NCBI RefSeq assembly: GCF_008801935.1
Contig: NZ_VZOT01000001.1
Coordinates: 310,001-374,000 of the forward strand
From: Comamonas kerstersii
GTDB lineage: Bacteria > Pseudomonadota > Gammaproteobacteria > Burkholderiales > Burkholderiaceae_C
Direction of reading: 5' to 3'
DNA: 64,000 nt
The translations under genes were made by a program, and so were the position numbers. This document shows, one piece after another, positions 46,460 to 55,217 of this stretch. The notes beneath the pieces are model-generated. The model did not search any database and had not been told where the DNA came from. It worked only from the letters and a program-made list of their open reading frames with translations. Within the stretch, counting starts at the first letter, position 1, and each line of letters begins with the position of its first letter.

Positions 46460-47634
46460 CGTGCTTCAAACGGGGTGGGGTAGGTACCCGGCACCAAGAT
46501 GTTCTTATCTACCGTATTGATGTTGGTATGGCCACAGAAAGCCATGGAGGTATCAAGCTCCTTCTGGATGATCTGCAGCGCCTTGCTCACGCCCGCCTGA
46601 CCAAAGGCACCGAGACCGTAGAGGAAACTGCGCCCGATCAGCACCCCCTGCGCACCCAGTGCACGGGCCTTGAGCACATCCTGCCCGCTGCGAACGCCGC
46701 CATCCATCCAGACTTCCAGGTGCTGACCTGCCGCTTCCACCATGCTGGGCAGGGCATCAATCGAAGCCGGTGCGCCATCCAGCTGGCGACCACCATGGTT
46801 GCTCACCACCATCGCATCCGCTCCGCTCTGCGCGGCCAGGCGTGCGTCCTCAGCATCCATCAACCCCTTGAGGATAAGCTTGCCGCCCCAGCGCTGCTTG
46901 ATCCACTCCACATCGTTCCAGTTGAGGGTGGGGTCGAACTGATCCGCCGTCCAGGACGAGAGTGAGCTCATGTCTTCCACACCGTCTACGTGACCCACGA
47001 TGTTCCCGAAGCTGCGACGCTTGGTGCCCAGCATGCCCAGACACCAGCGGGGCTTGGTGGCCAGGTTGATGAGGTTTTTCAGTGTGGGCTTAGGCGGCGT
47101 GGTCAGGCCGTTCTTGATGTCCTTGTGGCGCTGCCCCAGGATCTGCAGGTCCAGCGTCAACTGCAGTGCCGAGCAGTTCGCAGCCTTGGCACGGTCAATC
47201 AGGCGCTCCATGAAAGCCTTGTCGCGCATCACGTACAACTGAAACCAGAAGGGGTGGCGATCTGTGTGCTCGGCAATATCTTCCAGCGAGCAAATGCTCA
47301 TGGTGGACAGGGTGAAAGGAATGCCAAATTCCTTGGCCGCTTTGGCCGCCAGAATCTCTCCATCCGCATGCTGCATGCCGGTCAGCCCTGTGGGCGCTAT
47401 GGCCACGGGCATGGCCACGTCTTGACCAATCATGGTGGTGCGGGTGGTACGTCCTTCCATGTTCACGGCCACACGCTGGCGCAGCTTGATCTTTTGGAAC
47501 TGTGCTTCGTTTTCGCGGTAAGTGCCTTGGGTGTAGGAGCCCGAGTCCGCATAGTCATAAAACATGCGCGGCACGCGGCGCTTGGCAATCACGCGCAGAT
47601 CTTCAATACAGGTAATTTTGGACAAGTCAGCCAC
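46456..47634 (-). CDS. lldD: FMN-dependent alpha-hydroxy-acid dehydrogenase (LldD-like), paralogue 1
   Basis: This 392-residue member of the FMN alpha-hydroxy-acid dehydrogenase family has active-site histidine in [17 protein letters not shown], the FMN motif PVAIAPTGLTGM and FQLYVMRDKAFMERLIDRA. These enzymes oxidise L-lactate or related 2-hydroxy acids and feed electrons to the respiratory chain. It is divergent from lldP and shares the LldR-type operator region. The second paralogue, in the lldPRD cluster, is only moderately similar, so the two may differ in substrate. Confidence 0.9.
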   Translation of the reverse strand: MADLSKITCIEDLRVIAKRRVPRMFYDYADSGSYTQGTYRENEAQFQKIKLRQRVAVNMEGRTTRTTMIGQDVAMPVAIAPTGLTGMQHADGEILAAKAAKEFGIPFTLSTMSICSLEDIAEHTDRHPFWFQLYVMRDKAFMERLIDRAKAANCSALQLTLDLQILGQRHKDIKNGLTTPPKPTLKNLINLATKPRWCLGMLGTKRRSFGNIVGHVDGVEDMSSLSSWTADQFDPTLNWNDVEWIKQRWGGKLILKGLMDAEDARLAAQSGADAMVVSNHGGRQLDGAPASIDALPSMVEAAGQHLEVWMDGGVRSGQDVLKARALGAQGVLIGRSFLYGLGAFGQAGVSKALQIIQKELDTSMAFCGHTNINTVDKNILVPGTYPTPFEAR

Positions 47635-47834
47635 AGTGCCATCCCTCGCTCATGGTTCAAGCTGCATATCGTAGTACGGCCTAAGGCGGCCTCTTTGCGT
47701 GCAGCCACACCAAAGCATGAAATTTGCAAGCACCGGCCTGCGCGCATCAGCATGCCTCTCTTCACCGATCAGAACACCGGCTTGACTCACGCAAGGAACA
47801 ACTGCGATCTATTGCCTCGGCAACCGCTCTTCTG

Positions 47835-47851
47835 AATTGGTACGACCAATT
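47835..47851. promoter_or_regulatory. LldR-type operator O1
   Basis: AATTGGTACGACCAATT is a perfect 17-bp palindrome about ACG that fits the TTGGT-N3-ACCAA operator of FadR-family lactate regulators. It lies upstream of the putative -35 hexamer. Confidence 0.75.
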
Positions 47852-47932
47852 TAATAGACAAAACCGGGGAAAACCCGATACATATGTCAGCACAAGCGAA
47901 TTGACAATCGGCGCTTCGGCATTTTTCAAAAA

Positions 47933-47947
47933 TTTGGTAATACCAAT
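47933..47947. promoter_or_regulatory. LldR-type operator O2
   Basis: TTGGTAATACCAA is a palindrome about AAT. Its centre is 97 bp from the centre of O1 and just downstream of the putative promoter. Paired operators are also present at E. coli lldPRD, where LldR looping has been proposed. Confidence 0.75.
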
Positions 47948-48014
47948 CAGATGATGGCAGCTTGCCACGCTTCTTAGCCGCGCCAAGCTTGTCCATTGAG
48001 AGGAGACAAACGAC

Positions 48015-49784
48015 ATGAATCTCGGACATACGCTTTTAGCGCTCACCCCGATTGCGGTGGTGTTCTTGTTAATGGTGGTTTTGGAAAGGTCAGCCAAGCT
48101 ATCCATGAGCGTGGCTTACATCGTGACAGCTTTGCTGGCACTGTTTGTCTGGCAAGCGCCCGGCGCCGTTGTGGCAGCGGCTTCCGTCAATGGTGTGGTG
48201 ACGGCCATCACCCTGCTTTTCATCGTGTTTGGTGCTGTGTTGTTGCTCAACACGCTCAAAGAAAGCGGCGCTCTGTCGGCGATTCGCCGTGGTTTCACCG
48301 ATATCTCCCCTGACCGCCGCGTGCAAGTCATCATCGTGGCATGGCTGTTTGGCTCGCTGATTGAAGGCTCCTCGGGCTTCGGCACCCCGTCCGCCGTGGG
48401 CGCTCCTTTGCTGCTGGCGCTGGGCTTTCCTGCCATGGCTGCCGTGATGTCGGTGCTGGTGATCCAATCCACCCCTGTGTCCTTCGGCGCTGTGGGCACT
48501 CCCATGTTGGTCGGTGTGCGCTCTGGCATCGACAACAAAACCGATGTCGCTGAATTGCTGGCTCCCATACAGCCTTGGGACTACCTGCTGCACATCGTCA
48601 ATGACGTTGCTCTGATCCATGCCTTGGTAGGCGTGGTGATCCCGCTGTTCCTGAGCGGTTTGCTCACACGCTTTTTTGGCGCGCGCCAATCCTTCACAGA
48701 AGGTTTGAAGGCTTGGAAGTTTGCGCTGTTTGCCGGTTTGGCATTCACCGTGCCTTACCTGCTGATCGCCCGTACGCTAGGCCCTGAGTTCCCATCGATG
48801 GTGGGCGCCATGATCGGCCTGTTCATCGTGGTGACCGCTGCGAAGAAGGGCTTGTTCCTGCCCAAGGAAACCTTTGACTTCCCTCCTCGCGCTCAGTGGG
48901 AGAAGAACTGGCTGGGTACTTTGGCCGACACCGACGACAGTGCGGCAGCCACTGCCCCCAAGTTTTCGGTACTGCGTGCCTTCTCTCCCTATGTGCTGGT
49001 GATTGCGCTGCTGATCTTGACTCGCACCGTGGCTCCCCTGAAGGCCTTCTTGACTGGCCCCATGACCACGCTGCGTTTCTCTGAGTTGTTTGGCACCAAG
49101 ATCGCTGCAACTGCACAGTTCTTGTACTCGCCCGGCTTCATCCTGATCTTGGCCTCTTTGGCGTGTATCTTCATCTTCGGCATGAAGCAAGGTCAGTACG
49201 GTCGCGCGGTGAAGTCTTCCGCTTCTACCATGGTGGACGCAGCCCCTGCCCTGCTGCTGGCTGTGCCCATGGTGCAAGTGTTTGTGAACTCTGGCTCGGC
49301 CGACGGCTCGATGGTCAGCATGCCTGTGATGCTGGCGCAAGGCGCAGCAGCTTTGGCAGGCAGTGCTTGGCCTAACGTATCACCATGGGTGGGTAGCTTG
49401 GGTGCGTTCATCGCAGGCTCGAACACCGTCAGCAACATGATGTTTGCTTACTTCCAGTTCTCGACTGCCCAGCAAATTGGCCTGAATCTGGACCAATCTG
49501 CCATCGTGGTGGCACTGCAAGCCGTAGGCGGCGCTGCAGGCAACATGATCTGCGTGCACAACGTGGTGGCAGCTGGCGCTGTGGTGGGTCTGATGAACCG
49601 CGAAGGCGAAGTGATTCGCAAGACCTTGGTGCCCATGACTTACTACTGCGTGCAAGCTGGTCTGATTGGCCAAGCGCTGATCACAGGCAACGTGCTGTGG
49701 TGGGCTGCTGCTGCGGCTTGGCTGGTCATCGTGTTTGGCGTGTTGGGCGCATCCAAGGGCAAGCCTTTGGCTGCTGCCCACTAA
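48015..49784 (+). CDS. lldP: L-lactate permease
   Basis: This 589-residue protein of the lactate permease family has about 14 membrane helices and the family motifs [16 protein letters not shown] and [19 protein letters not shown] (including the characteristic GFGTP motif). It imports L-lactate, and often D-lactate and glycolate, with protons. A GAGAGGAGA Shine-Dalgarno precedes the ATG. Two operators lie upstream. Codon use has more TTG and CAA than most of the window. It is followed by lldR. Confidence 0.95.
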   Translation: MNLGHTLLALTPIAVVFLLMVVLERSAKLSMSVAYIVTALLALFVWQAPGAVVAAASVNGVVTAITLLFIVFGAVLLLNTLKESGALSAIRRGFTDISPDRRVQVIIVAWLFGSLIEGSSGFGTPSAVGAPLLLALGFPAMAAVMSVLVIQSTPVSFGAVGTPMLVGVRSGIDNKTDVAELLAPIQPWDYLLHIVNDVALIHALVGVVIPLFLSGLLTRFFGARQSFTEGLKAWKFALFAGLAFTVPYLLIARTLGPEFPSMVGAMIGLFIVVTAAKKGLFLPKETFDFPPRAQWEKNWLGTLADTDDSAAATAPKFSVLRAFSPYVLVIALLILTRTVAPLKAFLTGPMTTLRFSELFGTKIAATAQFLYSPGFILILASLACIFIFGMKQGQYGRAVKSSASTMVDAAPALLLAVPMVQVFVNSGSADGSMVSMPVMLAQGAAALAGSAWPNVSPWVGSLGAFIAGSNTVSNMMFAYFQFSTAQQIGLNLDQSAIVVALQAVGGAAGNMICVHNVVAAGAVVGLMNREGEVIRKTLVPMTYYCVQAGLIGQALITGNVLWWAAAAAWLVIVFGVLGASKGKPLAAAH

Positions 49785-49855
49785 AGAGCAGCCTCGGCGC
49801 TCGAACAAGGTCACTCATTTCGCCGCTGTGCAAGCTCTTGTGTGAAGCCACTCCT

Positions 49856-50614
49856 ATGCGAATTTCTGATCAGATCGCCGAGCAGCTGTATCAACTGGTG
49901 CAACAGCGTCAGTTGCAACCCGGCCAGCGTTTGCCCGCAGAGCGGCAGCTGGCCGAAGAAATGAAGGTTTCACGCACCGCGCTGCGTGAAGCCATCCAAA
50001 AGCTCTCAAGCCAGGGTATTTTGGTCAGCCGTGCTGGGGCTGGCACCTTTGTGCAAACCACAGTTCCTCACCCCATAGGCGGCACCTTACAAGCGATCTC
50101 GGCACTAGAGCCCTTGATCCGCACAGATGCGCAGTACCTGTATGACGTGCTGGAGACGCGAGAGAGCCTGGAAGTGAGCACTGCATGGTATGCCGCACAA
50201 CGCGCGACCGATGAAGACAAGCAGCGCCTGCAACGCCGTTTTGATGAACTGCTGCATTACCAAAGCATCCAAGACACTGAAAGCGCTGCCCGTGCAGATG
50301 CACGCTTTCATTTGTGCATAGCCCAGGCTTCGCACAACGCCGTGATTGTGCAGGTCATGGGCAGCTTGTTTGAGCTGGTGCTGGGCACCGTGGCTGAAAA
50401 CCGCCAACGCATGTTTGCGCAAGACAGCAGCGATGTTTTGGAGCACCTCACCCAGCATCACTACGACCTCATGCAAGCCATCCTCGCCGGTGAAGCCCAG
50501 CAAGCACGCAGTGTGATGCTGGTACACCTGAATTTTGTGCGCGACAAGCTCATGCAAGCCGATGCAGATGCCGCACGGCAGCAGCGCTTGAATCGCCTGT
50601 CACTTCCCCATTAG
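49856..50614 (+). CDS. lldR: LldR/FadR-family GntR lactate-responsive regulator
   Basis: This 252-residue regulator has an N-terminal GntR winged helix ([27 protein letters not shown], in part [16 protein letters not shown]) and a FadR-type all-helical FCD domain with the metal-binding region [17 protein letters not shown]. Gene position and palindromic operators upstream of lldP point to a lactate-responsive regulator. In enterobacteria LldR represses without lactate and activates with it. The Met at 49856 fits the HTH start. It lies 71 bp after lldP and 10 bp before lldD2. Confidence 0.92.
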   Translation: MRISDQIAEQLYQLVQQRQLQPGQRLPAERQLAEEMKVSRTALREAIQKLSSQGILVSRAGAGTFVQTTVPHPIGGTLQAISALEPLIRTDAQYLYDVLETRESLEVSTAWYAAQRATDEDKQRLQRRFDELLHYQSIQDTESAARADARFHLCIAQASHNAVIVQVMGSLFELVLGTVAENRQRMFAQDSSDVLEHLTQHHYDLMQAILAGEAQQARSVMLVHLNFVRDKLMQADADAARQQRLNRLSLPH

Positions 50615-50624
50615 AGCCATTGTC

Positions 50625-51764
50625 ATGATCATCTCTTCGACCACCGACTACCGCGCCGCAGCCCAAAAGCGCCTGCCGCCTTTTTTGTTTCACTACATCG
50701 ACGGCGGTGCTTACGCTGAAAAAACGCTGGCACGCAATGTGGATGACTTGGCGGACGTGGCATTGCGCCAGCGCGTGCTCAAAGACATGAGCCAGCTAGA
50801 CACCAGCATTGAGCTGTTTGGCGAAAAGCTGGCCCTGCCCGTGGCGCTCTCGCCCGTGGGTTTGACGGGCATGTACGCCCGCCGCGGTGAAGTGCAAGCC
50901 GCCACGGCAGCGGATGCCAAGGGCATTCCGTTCACCATGTCCAGCGTCTCGGTCTGCCCGATTGAAGAAGTGGCGCCCAAGCTAGGCCGCCCCATGTGGT
51001 TTCAGCTGTACGTGCTCAAAGACCGCGGCTTTATGAAAAACGCCTTGGAGCGTGCGCAGGCAGCGGGCGTCTCGACCTTGGTGTTCACCGTCGATATGCC
51101 GGTGCCCGGCGCGCGCTACCGCGATGCGCATTCGGGCATGAGCGGCCCCAACGCTGCCATGCGCCGCTACCTGCAATCGGTCACGCACCCGCAGTGGGCT
51201 TTGGATGTGGGCCTGCTGGGCCGCCCCCACACGCTGGGCAATATCTCGACCTATCTGAGTAAAAACGTGAGCCTCGAAGACTACATGGGCTATCTGGGCG
51301 CGAACTTTGACCCTTCCATTTCTTGGAAAGACTTGGAGTGGATTCGCGACTTCTGGAAAGGGCCCATGGTCATCAAAGGCATTCTCGACCCTGAAGACGC
51401 CAAAGACGCGGTGCGCTTTGGCGCGGACGGCATCATCGTCTCCAACCACGGCGGCCGCCAGCTCGATGGCGTTCTATCCTCGGCCCGCGCGCTGCCAGCG
51501 ATTGCCGATGCGGTCAAAGGCCAGATCAAAATCTTGGCGGACTCCGGCATTCGCAATGGTTTGGACATCGTGCGCATGCTGGCCTTGGGGGCAGACTGCA
51601 CCATGATTGGCCGCGCCTACATCTACGCCTTGGCAGCAGAAGGCGGCGCTGGCGTGACCAACCTGTTAAACCTGCTGGAAAAAGAAATGCGCGTGGCCAT
51701 GACGCTGACCAGTGTGAAAAACGTGGCTGAAATTACTGGCGACCTGTTGGTGCGCGAGGGCTAA
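50625..51764 (+). CDS. lldD: L-lactate dehydrogenase (FMN), paralogue 2
   Basis: This 379-residue FMN-dependent dehydrogenase has active-site His in [20 protein letters not shown]-binding [15 protein letters not shown] and an [12 protein letters not shown] segment, closest in arrangement to E. coli LldD. It forms lldP-lldR-lldD, the same gene order as the E. coli lldPRD operon. It converts L-lactate to pyruvate and passes electrons to quinone at the inner membrane. Confidence 0.95.
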   Translation: MIISSTTDYRAAAQKRLPPFLFHYIDGGAYAEKTLARNVDDLADVALRQRVLKDMSQLDTSIELFGEKLALPVALSPVGLTGMYARRGEVQAATAADAKGIPFTMSSVSVCPIEEVAPKLGRPMWFQLYVLKDRGFMKNALERAQAAGVSTLVFTVDMPVPGARYRDAHSGMSGPNAAMRRYLQSVTHPQWALDVGLLGRPHTLGNISTYLSKNVSLEDYMGYLGANFDPSISWKDLEWIRDFWKGPMVIKGILDPEDAKDAVRFGADGIIVSNHGGRQLDGVLSSARALPAIADAVKGQIKILADSGIRNGLDIVRMLALGADCTMIGRAYIYALAAEGGAGVTNLLNLLEKEMRVAMTLTSVKNVAEITGDLLVREG

Positions 51765-51777
51765 CAAGCTGCAGCCT

Positions 51778-54099
51778 TTACGGTGCTGCACGGGCTGCAG
51801 CACCGCGCACTTCCAGTTCTACGCTGTCAAGCACGCGGCCTGCAGCATCTTGCAACTCCAAACGATGCCGCCCCGGCCACGGCAACCAATCGACGGAGTT
51901 GCCGCGCCCAATCTCTTGGCGCGCAGGCTGCGGCTGGCGCGTCACCAGCACCCAACGCACACGTTGGCTCCCCGTCTGCGGTGCTTGGGCAGCGCCCAAC
52001 CAACGCAGCTGCAATGGCACGCGCTGGTGCTGCGGTGGAATGTCTGGGTCCAGCGCCAAAATCGTGCCGCTCACAGGTTGCGTGATCTGCGCGCGCAAGA
52101 GGCTACTATCTTTTTTAATAGCTGCTCTGGCTGACACATGCTGGTTTTCAGCTACAAAACCATTTGAATTCCTTGATGATGCAGCGCTAGCAGCTTTTTT
52201 ATTAATAGCAAATACCGACTGCTGTGTACCGTCAATGAACCACTCTTGGCGCGCTGGCTCCAGTGCTTGGGCATGGCTGTCACTGACAAAACGCACCGCT
52301 TCGCGGCGCACGCTTTGCGGCGCTTGAGGCGCGTGGCTGCCCTGCTTGGCATGCAGCCCGGCCATGATGTCGGCCCAAATGGGCGCTGCGCCGCTGCTGC
52401 CACTCACGCCATGCATGGCTGCGCCCGAGGCATTGCCCACCCACACGCCCACCGTGTAGCGCTGCGACCAACCTACCGCCCAGTTGTCGCGCATATCCTT
52501 GCTGGTGCCCGTCTTCACGGCAGTCCAAAAGCGTGTTGCCAGCACACTGTCCAGCCCAAACGTCGGCGCGCGTGCGTGCGGGTCCGACAAGATATCGGCG
52601 ACGATAAATGCTGCTTGTGGCGACACAGCTTTCACCGCTGGTGCCTGCGTACCCAGCCCTTGCAACGCTGGCGCTACCGCAGAAAACTGCCCGCCATTGG
52701 CCAGCGCCCGGTAGGCATTGGTCAGGTGCAACAGCGGCACCTCGGCACTGCCCAGCGCCAAGCTGTAGCCATAAAAACCCGCGCTCTCACGCAGCGGCAG
52801 CCCCAGCGCTTGCAGTTGCTCAAAGAAAGCATCGGGCGTCACCATCACCAGCGTGCGCACGGCCGGCACATTCAACGACGATGCCAGCGCCATGCGCACC
52901 GACACCCAGCCCTTGAAGCGCCGGTCATAGTTCTGCGGGATGTACAGCCCAGCGCCTGTCGCAATCTGGGCTGCCGAGTCTTCCAGCAAGGACGCGGCGG
53001 TCAGGCGCTGCTCATCGAGCGCCTGTGCGTACAGAAAGGGCTTGAGCGTTGAGCCAGGCTGACGCCAGGCCAGTACACCATCGACTTCCATTGCCTGACT
53101 CAGGCCGCCCGAAGAGCCCACCCATGCCAGCACTTCGCCACTGCGGTTGTCCAGCACCACCGCCGCTGCATCTTCCACATTGCGGCCCTGCAGCTCACGC
53201 AGATGGCGCTGCACACTCTCCAGCGCCAGGCTCTGTACCGCGGCACTGACGGTGGTGCGCATGCCCGATGCGGGCTGCGGCGCTGCTGAATCACGCGCCG
53301 CCCAGACGCGCTGCGCCCAGTGTGGAGCCATGCCTTCGCTGGCAGGCCAGCGCCTGGCCTGCAGCAGCTGTGGTGTGCGCCACTGCAAGGCGGCACAGTC
53401 TGCCTGAGACACGATCAGCTTTTGCGTCACCAGCTCCTGCCACACCTGGCAGGCACGCTGTGCCACCACCTGTGCACTGGCATTGGGGCCTCGCACCAGT
53501 GCTGCGGCGATGGACGCTTCCATGGCATCCAGCCCATGCACGGCCTTGCCAAACAGGGTACGACTCAGCGCATCAATTCCCACCAGCTCACCACGAAACG
53601 GCAGCAGATTGAGATAGGCCTCCAGAATTTCATCCTTGCGCCACTGGCGCTCCAGCTGCGTGGCTCCCCAGGCCTGGCTGATTTTTTGTCCTACGCTGCG
53701 CCCTTGATTGCGCGCACGCAAGTCCTCTTGCAGCAGCCCGACCAGCTGCATGGTGATGGTGCTCGCCCCCCGCGTTTTCTGGTGCCAGACATTGGCCCAC
53801 GCAGCAGCGGATACCGACTTCCAGTCCACCCCGCTGTGGGCATAAAAACGCTGGTCTTCACTCACCAGCAGTGCCAACAGCAAGGCTGGAGATACATCCT
53901 GGAGTGCGATCCACTGTCCACGGCGCACACTGAAGTCCGTGCGCTGTCGCTGCAGCACCTCGCCTTCTCGCGAAAGAAACAGTGTTTCGGAGGACTGATG
54001 GCTGCTGCGAACCTCTTGGAACGATGGCAGCGCACTCACCAGCAAAGGCCAGCACAGGCCAATGACCAGAGCAAGGCGGCGCATTGCCATCCCCCCCAT
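51778..54099 (-). CDS. pbpC: Penicillin-binding protein 1C, with an in-frame repeat insertion
   Basis: This 773-residue bifunctional peptidoglycan synthase has a signal anchor (LALVIGLCWPLLVSA), a GT51 glycosyltransferase domain (VSEDQRFYAHSGVDW), a transpeptidase with catalytic Ser in QPGSTLKPF, SLN in ASSLNVPAV and KTGTSKDMRDNW, and a C-terminal PBP1C-type beta domain. At about residues 634-660 an unusual stretch (NKKAASAASSRNSNGFVAEN) is encoded by a copy of the 76-bp repeat. The reading frame stays open. The start is 54099 (TGAATG junction) or an inner Met at 54084 behind a G-rich sequence. Confidence 0.93.
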   Translation of the reverse strand: MGGMAMRRLALVIGLCWPLLVSALPSFQEVRSSHQSSETLFLSREGEVLQRQRTDFSVRRGQWIALQDVSPALLLALLVSEDQRFYAHSGVDWKSVSAAAWANVWHQKTRGASTITMQLVGLLQEDLRARNQGRSVGQKISQAWGATQLERQWRKDEILEAYLNLLPFRGELVGIDALSRTLFGKAVHGLDAMEASIAAALVRGPNASAQVVAQRACQVWQELVTQKLIVSQADCAALQWRTPQLLQARRWPASEGMAPHWAQRVWAARDSAAPQPASGMRTTVSAAVQSLALESVQRHLRELQGRNVEDAAAVVLDNRSGEVLAWVGSSGGLSQAMEVDGVLAWRQPGSTLKPFLYAQALDEQRLTAASLLEDSAAQIATGAGLYIPQNYDRRFKGWVSVRMALASSLNVPAVRTLVMVTPDAFFEQLQALGLPLRESAGFYGYSLALGSAEVPLLHLTNAYRALANGGQFSAVAPALQGLGTQAPAVKAVSPQAAFIVADILSDPHARAPTFGLDSVLATRFWTAVKTGTSKDMRDNWAVGWSQRYTVGVWVGNASGAAMHGVSGSSGAAPIWADIMAGLHAKQGSHAPQAPQSVRREAVRFVSDSHAQALEPARQEWFIDGTQQSVFAINKKAASAASSRNSNGFVAENQHVSARAAIKKDSSLLRAQITQPVSGTILALDPDIPPQHQRVPLQLRWLGAAQAPQTGSQRVRWVLVTRQPQPARQEIGRGNSVDWLPWPGRHRLELQDAAGRVLDSVELEVRGAAARAAP
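52120..52195. repeat. 76-bp palindromic repeat, copy 7, inside the pbpC reading frame
   Basis: Plus-strand reading starts AGCTGCTCTGGCTGACACA and ends GATGCAGCGCTAGCAGCT. The right half (TTGAATTCCTTGATGATGCAGCGCTAGCAGC) matches the intergenic copies well and the left half is worn, as expected for an older coding insertion. It lies between the transpeptidase and C-terminal domains of pbpC. Confidence 0.8.
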
Positions 54100-54984
54100 T
54101 CAGCCGCCGATCACCACGCGAATAGGCTGATGGTCCGAAGCCTGTGTCTGCGTATCGACCTGCATGCTGCGAATCTGGCTGCGCAGGCTGTCGCTGAGCC
54201 AGACAAAATCACAGGCCATGGGCTCAGGCGCATACGTGTTGTCATACACACCAAAAGTCGGTGCATGAGGCTGCTGCGCATGCAGCACCGTCCATGCATC
54301 GTGCCAGCGTGCGCCCACCACGCGCTCCGGCCAGCCTGCTTCCAGACACTCCATGGGCTGCGCCTTGGCCATGAGCGCTTCGTATTCAGCTTGCCCCACC
54401 CCAAAGTTAAAGTCGCCGCACAGTACGGCATGACCGGTATGCGCCTTGGCCTGATAGGGCGAGCCATCCTGCGCAAACTGCGGCTGGGAATAAGTGTGTG
54501 ACAGCGCTTCAAAATGCATGCGTCGCAGGTAGCGAGCCTGAGCCAGACGCTGGCACTGCGAGTGGTATTCCAGATGCGTGGTCATCACACGCACCGGGCC
54601 AAGTTTGGGGTCTTGTACGGTCACCACCGTGCACATGCGCGGCATGCTGCGAATGTTTTCGTCCGCGGGATATGGCAGAGGATAGTGCTGCACCTGCAGT
54701 ACGGGCAACTGCGTAGCAATCAGATTGCCGAACTGCTGCTCGCCTGCGGCAGTCCACTCATGTACAGAGGGACCAAAGCAGAACGACCAGCCGGGCAGCA
54801 AGTCCTGCAACTGCTGCAGCTGGTGCTCAGGACCGCCTTGCAGCTTGGGGTAGTTGACAGCTATCTCCTGCAAGCACAGCACATCAAACGCACCCATTGC
54901 CTGTGCGGTTTGCACAATACGCTCTGGGCTGACGACTCCGTCCACTCCACAGCACCATTGCGTATTCCATGTGACCAGTTGCAT
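54100..54984 (-). CDS. Endonuclease/exonuclease/phosphatase-family protein
   Basis: This 294-residue DNase I-like fold protein begins QLVTWNTQWCCGVDGVVSPERI with the usual Asn, and VLCLQEI supplies the metal-binding Glu. GDFNFG carries the Asp/Asn pair, and SDHQPI at the C-terminus is the catalytic Asp-His. The family spans AP nucleases, phospholipases and inositol phosphatases, so the substrate is open. There is no signal peptide. Its stop directly abuts the pbpC ATG, placing it between the alpha-2-macroglobulin gene and pbpC in one likely transcript. Confidence 0.9.
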   Translation of the reverse strand: MQLVTWNTQWCCGVDGVVSPERIVQTAQAMGAFDVLCLQEIAVNYPKLQGGPEHQLQQLQDLLPGWSFCFGPSVHEWTAAGEQQFGNLIATQLPVLQVQHYPLPYPADENIRSMPRMCTVVTVQDPKLGPVRVMTTHLEYHSQCQRLAQARYLRRMHFEALSHTYSQPQFAQDGSPYQAKAHTGHAVLCGDFNFGVGQAEYEALMAKAQPMECLEAGWPERVVGARWHDAWTVLHAQQPHAPTFGVYDNTYAPEPMACDFVWLSDSLRSQIRSMQVDTQTQASDHQPIRVVIGG

Positions 54985-55217
54985 GAAAAGAGCCTTCTAG
55001 AAAAGATTCCTACAGAGCATCAGTAATTTCTGACAAGAGCGCCAAAGATAGCGGCTCTTTTGCGCAATCCCAAGTGTTAAGCCTTTATCTGCATAATTTT
55101 TCACAATTTACCTACAGGCTCTAAATATAGAGCCACCAACCCTCACATAATCAAAAGTTTGCCTGCATCTTCAGCAAGCACCAAATATTGCTGAAGTGCA
55201 AACATTTGCACACAAGC
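54985..55217. other. 233-bp AT-rich gap downstream of the alpha-2-macroglobulin gene
   Basis: No gene is recognised here. There are several small inverted repeats, including GGCTCTAAATATAGAGCC (55117-55134) and TTCAGCA...TGCTGAA (about 55171-55197), but no hairpin with a clear T run on the minus strand. It may carry the promoter of the nuclease-pbpC pair. Confidence 0.4.

Larger units (their letters stand above)
47635..48014. promoter_or_regulatory. 380-bp divergent control region of lldD (paralogue 1) and lldP
   Basis: No gene is seen here. The region holds two perfect palindromic operators (47835 and 47933), a TTGACA -35-like hexamer at 47901-47906 between them, and a GAGAGGAGA ribosome-binding site for lldP. 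The AT-rich stretch at 47840-47890 would suit a bendable loop region. Confidence 0.7.
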
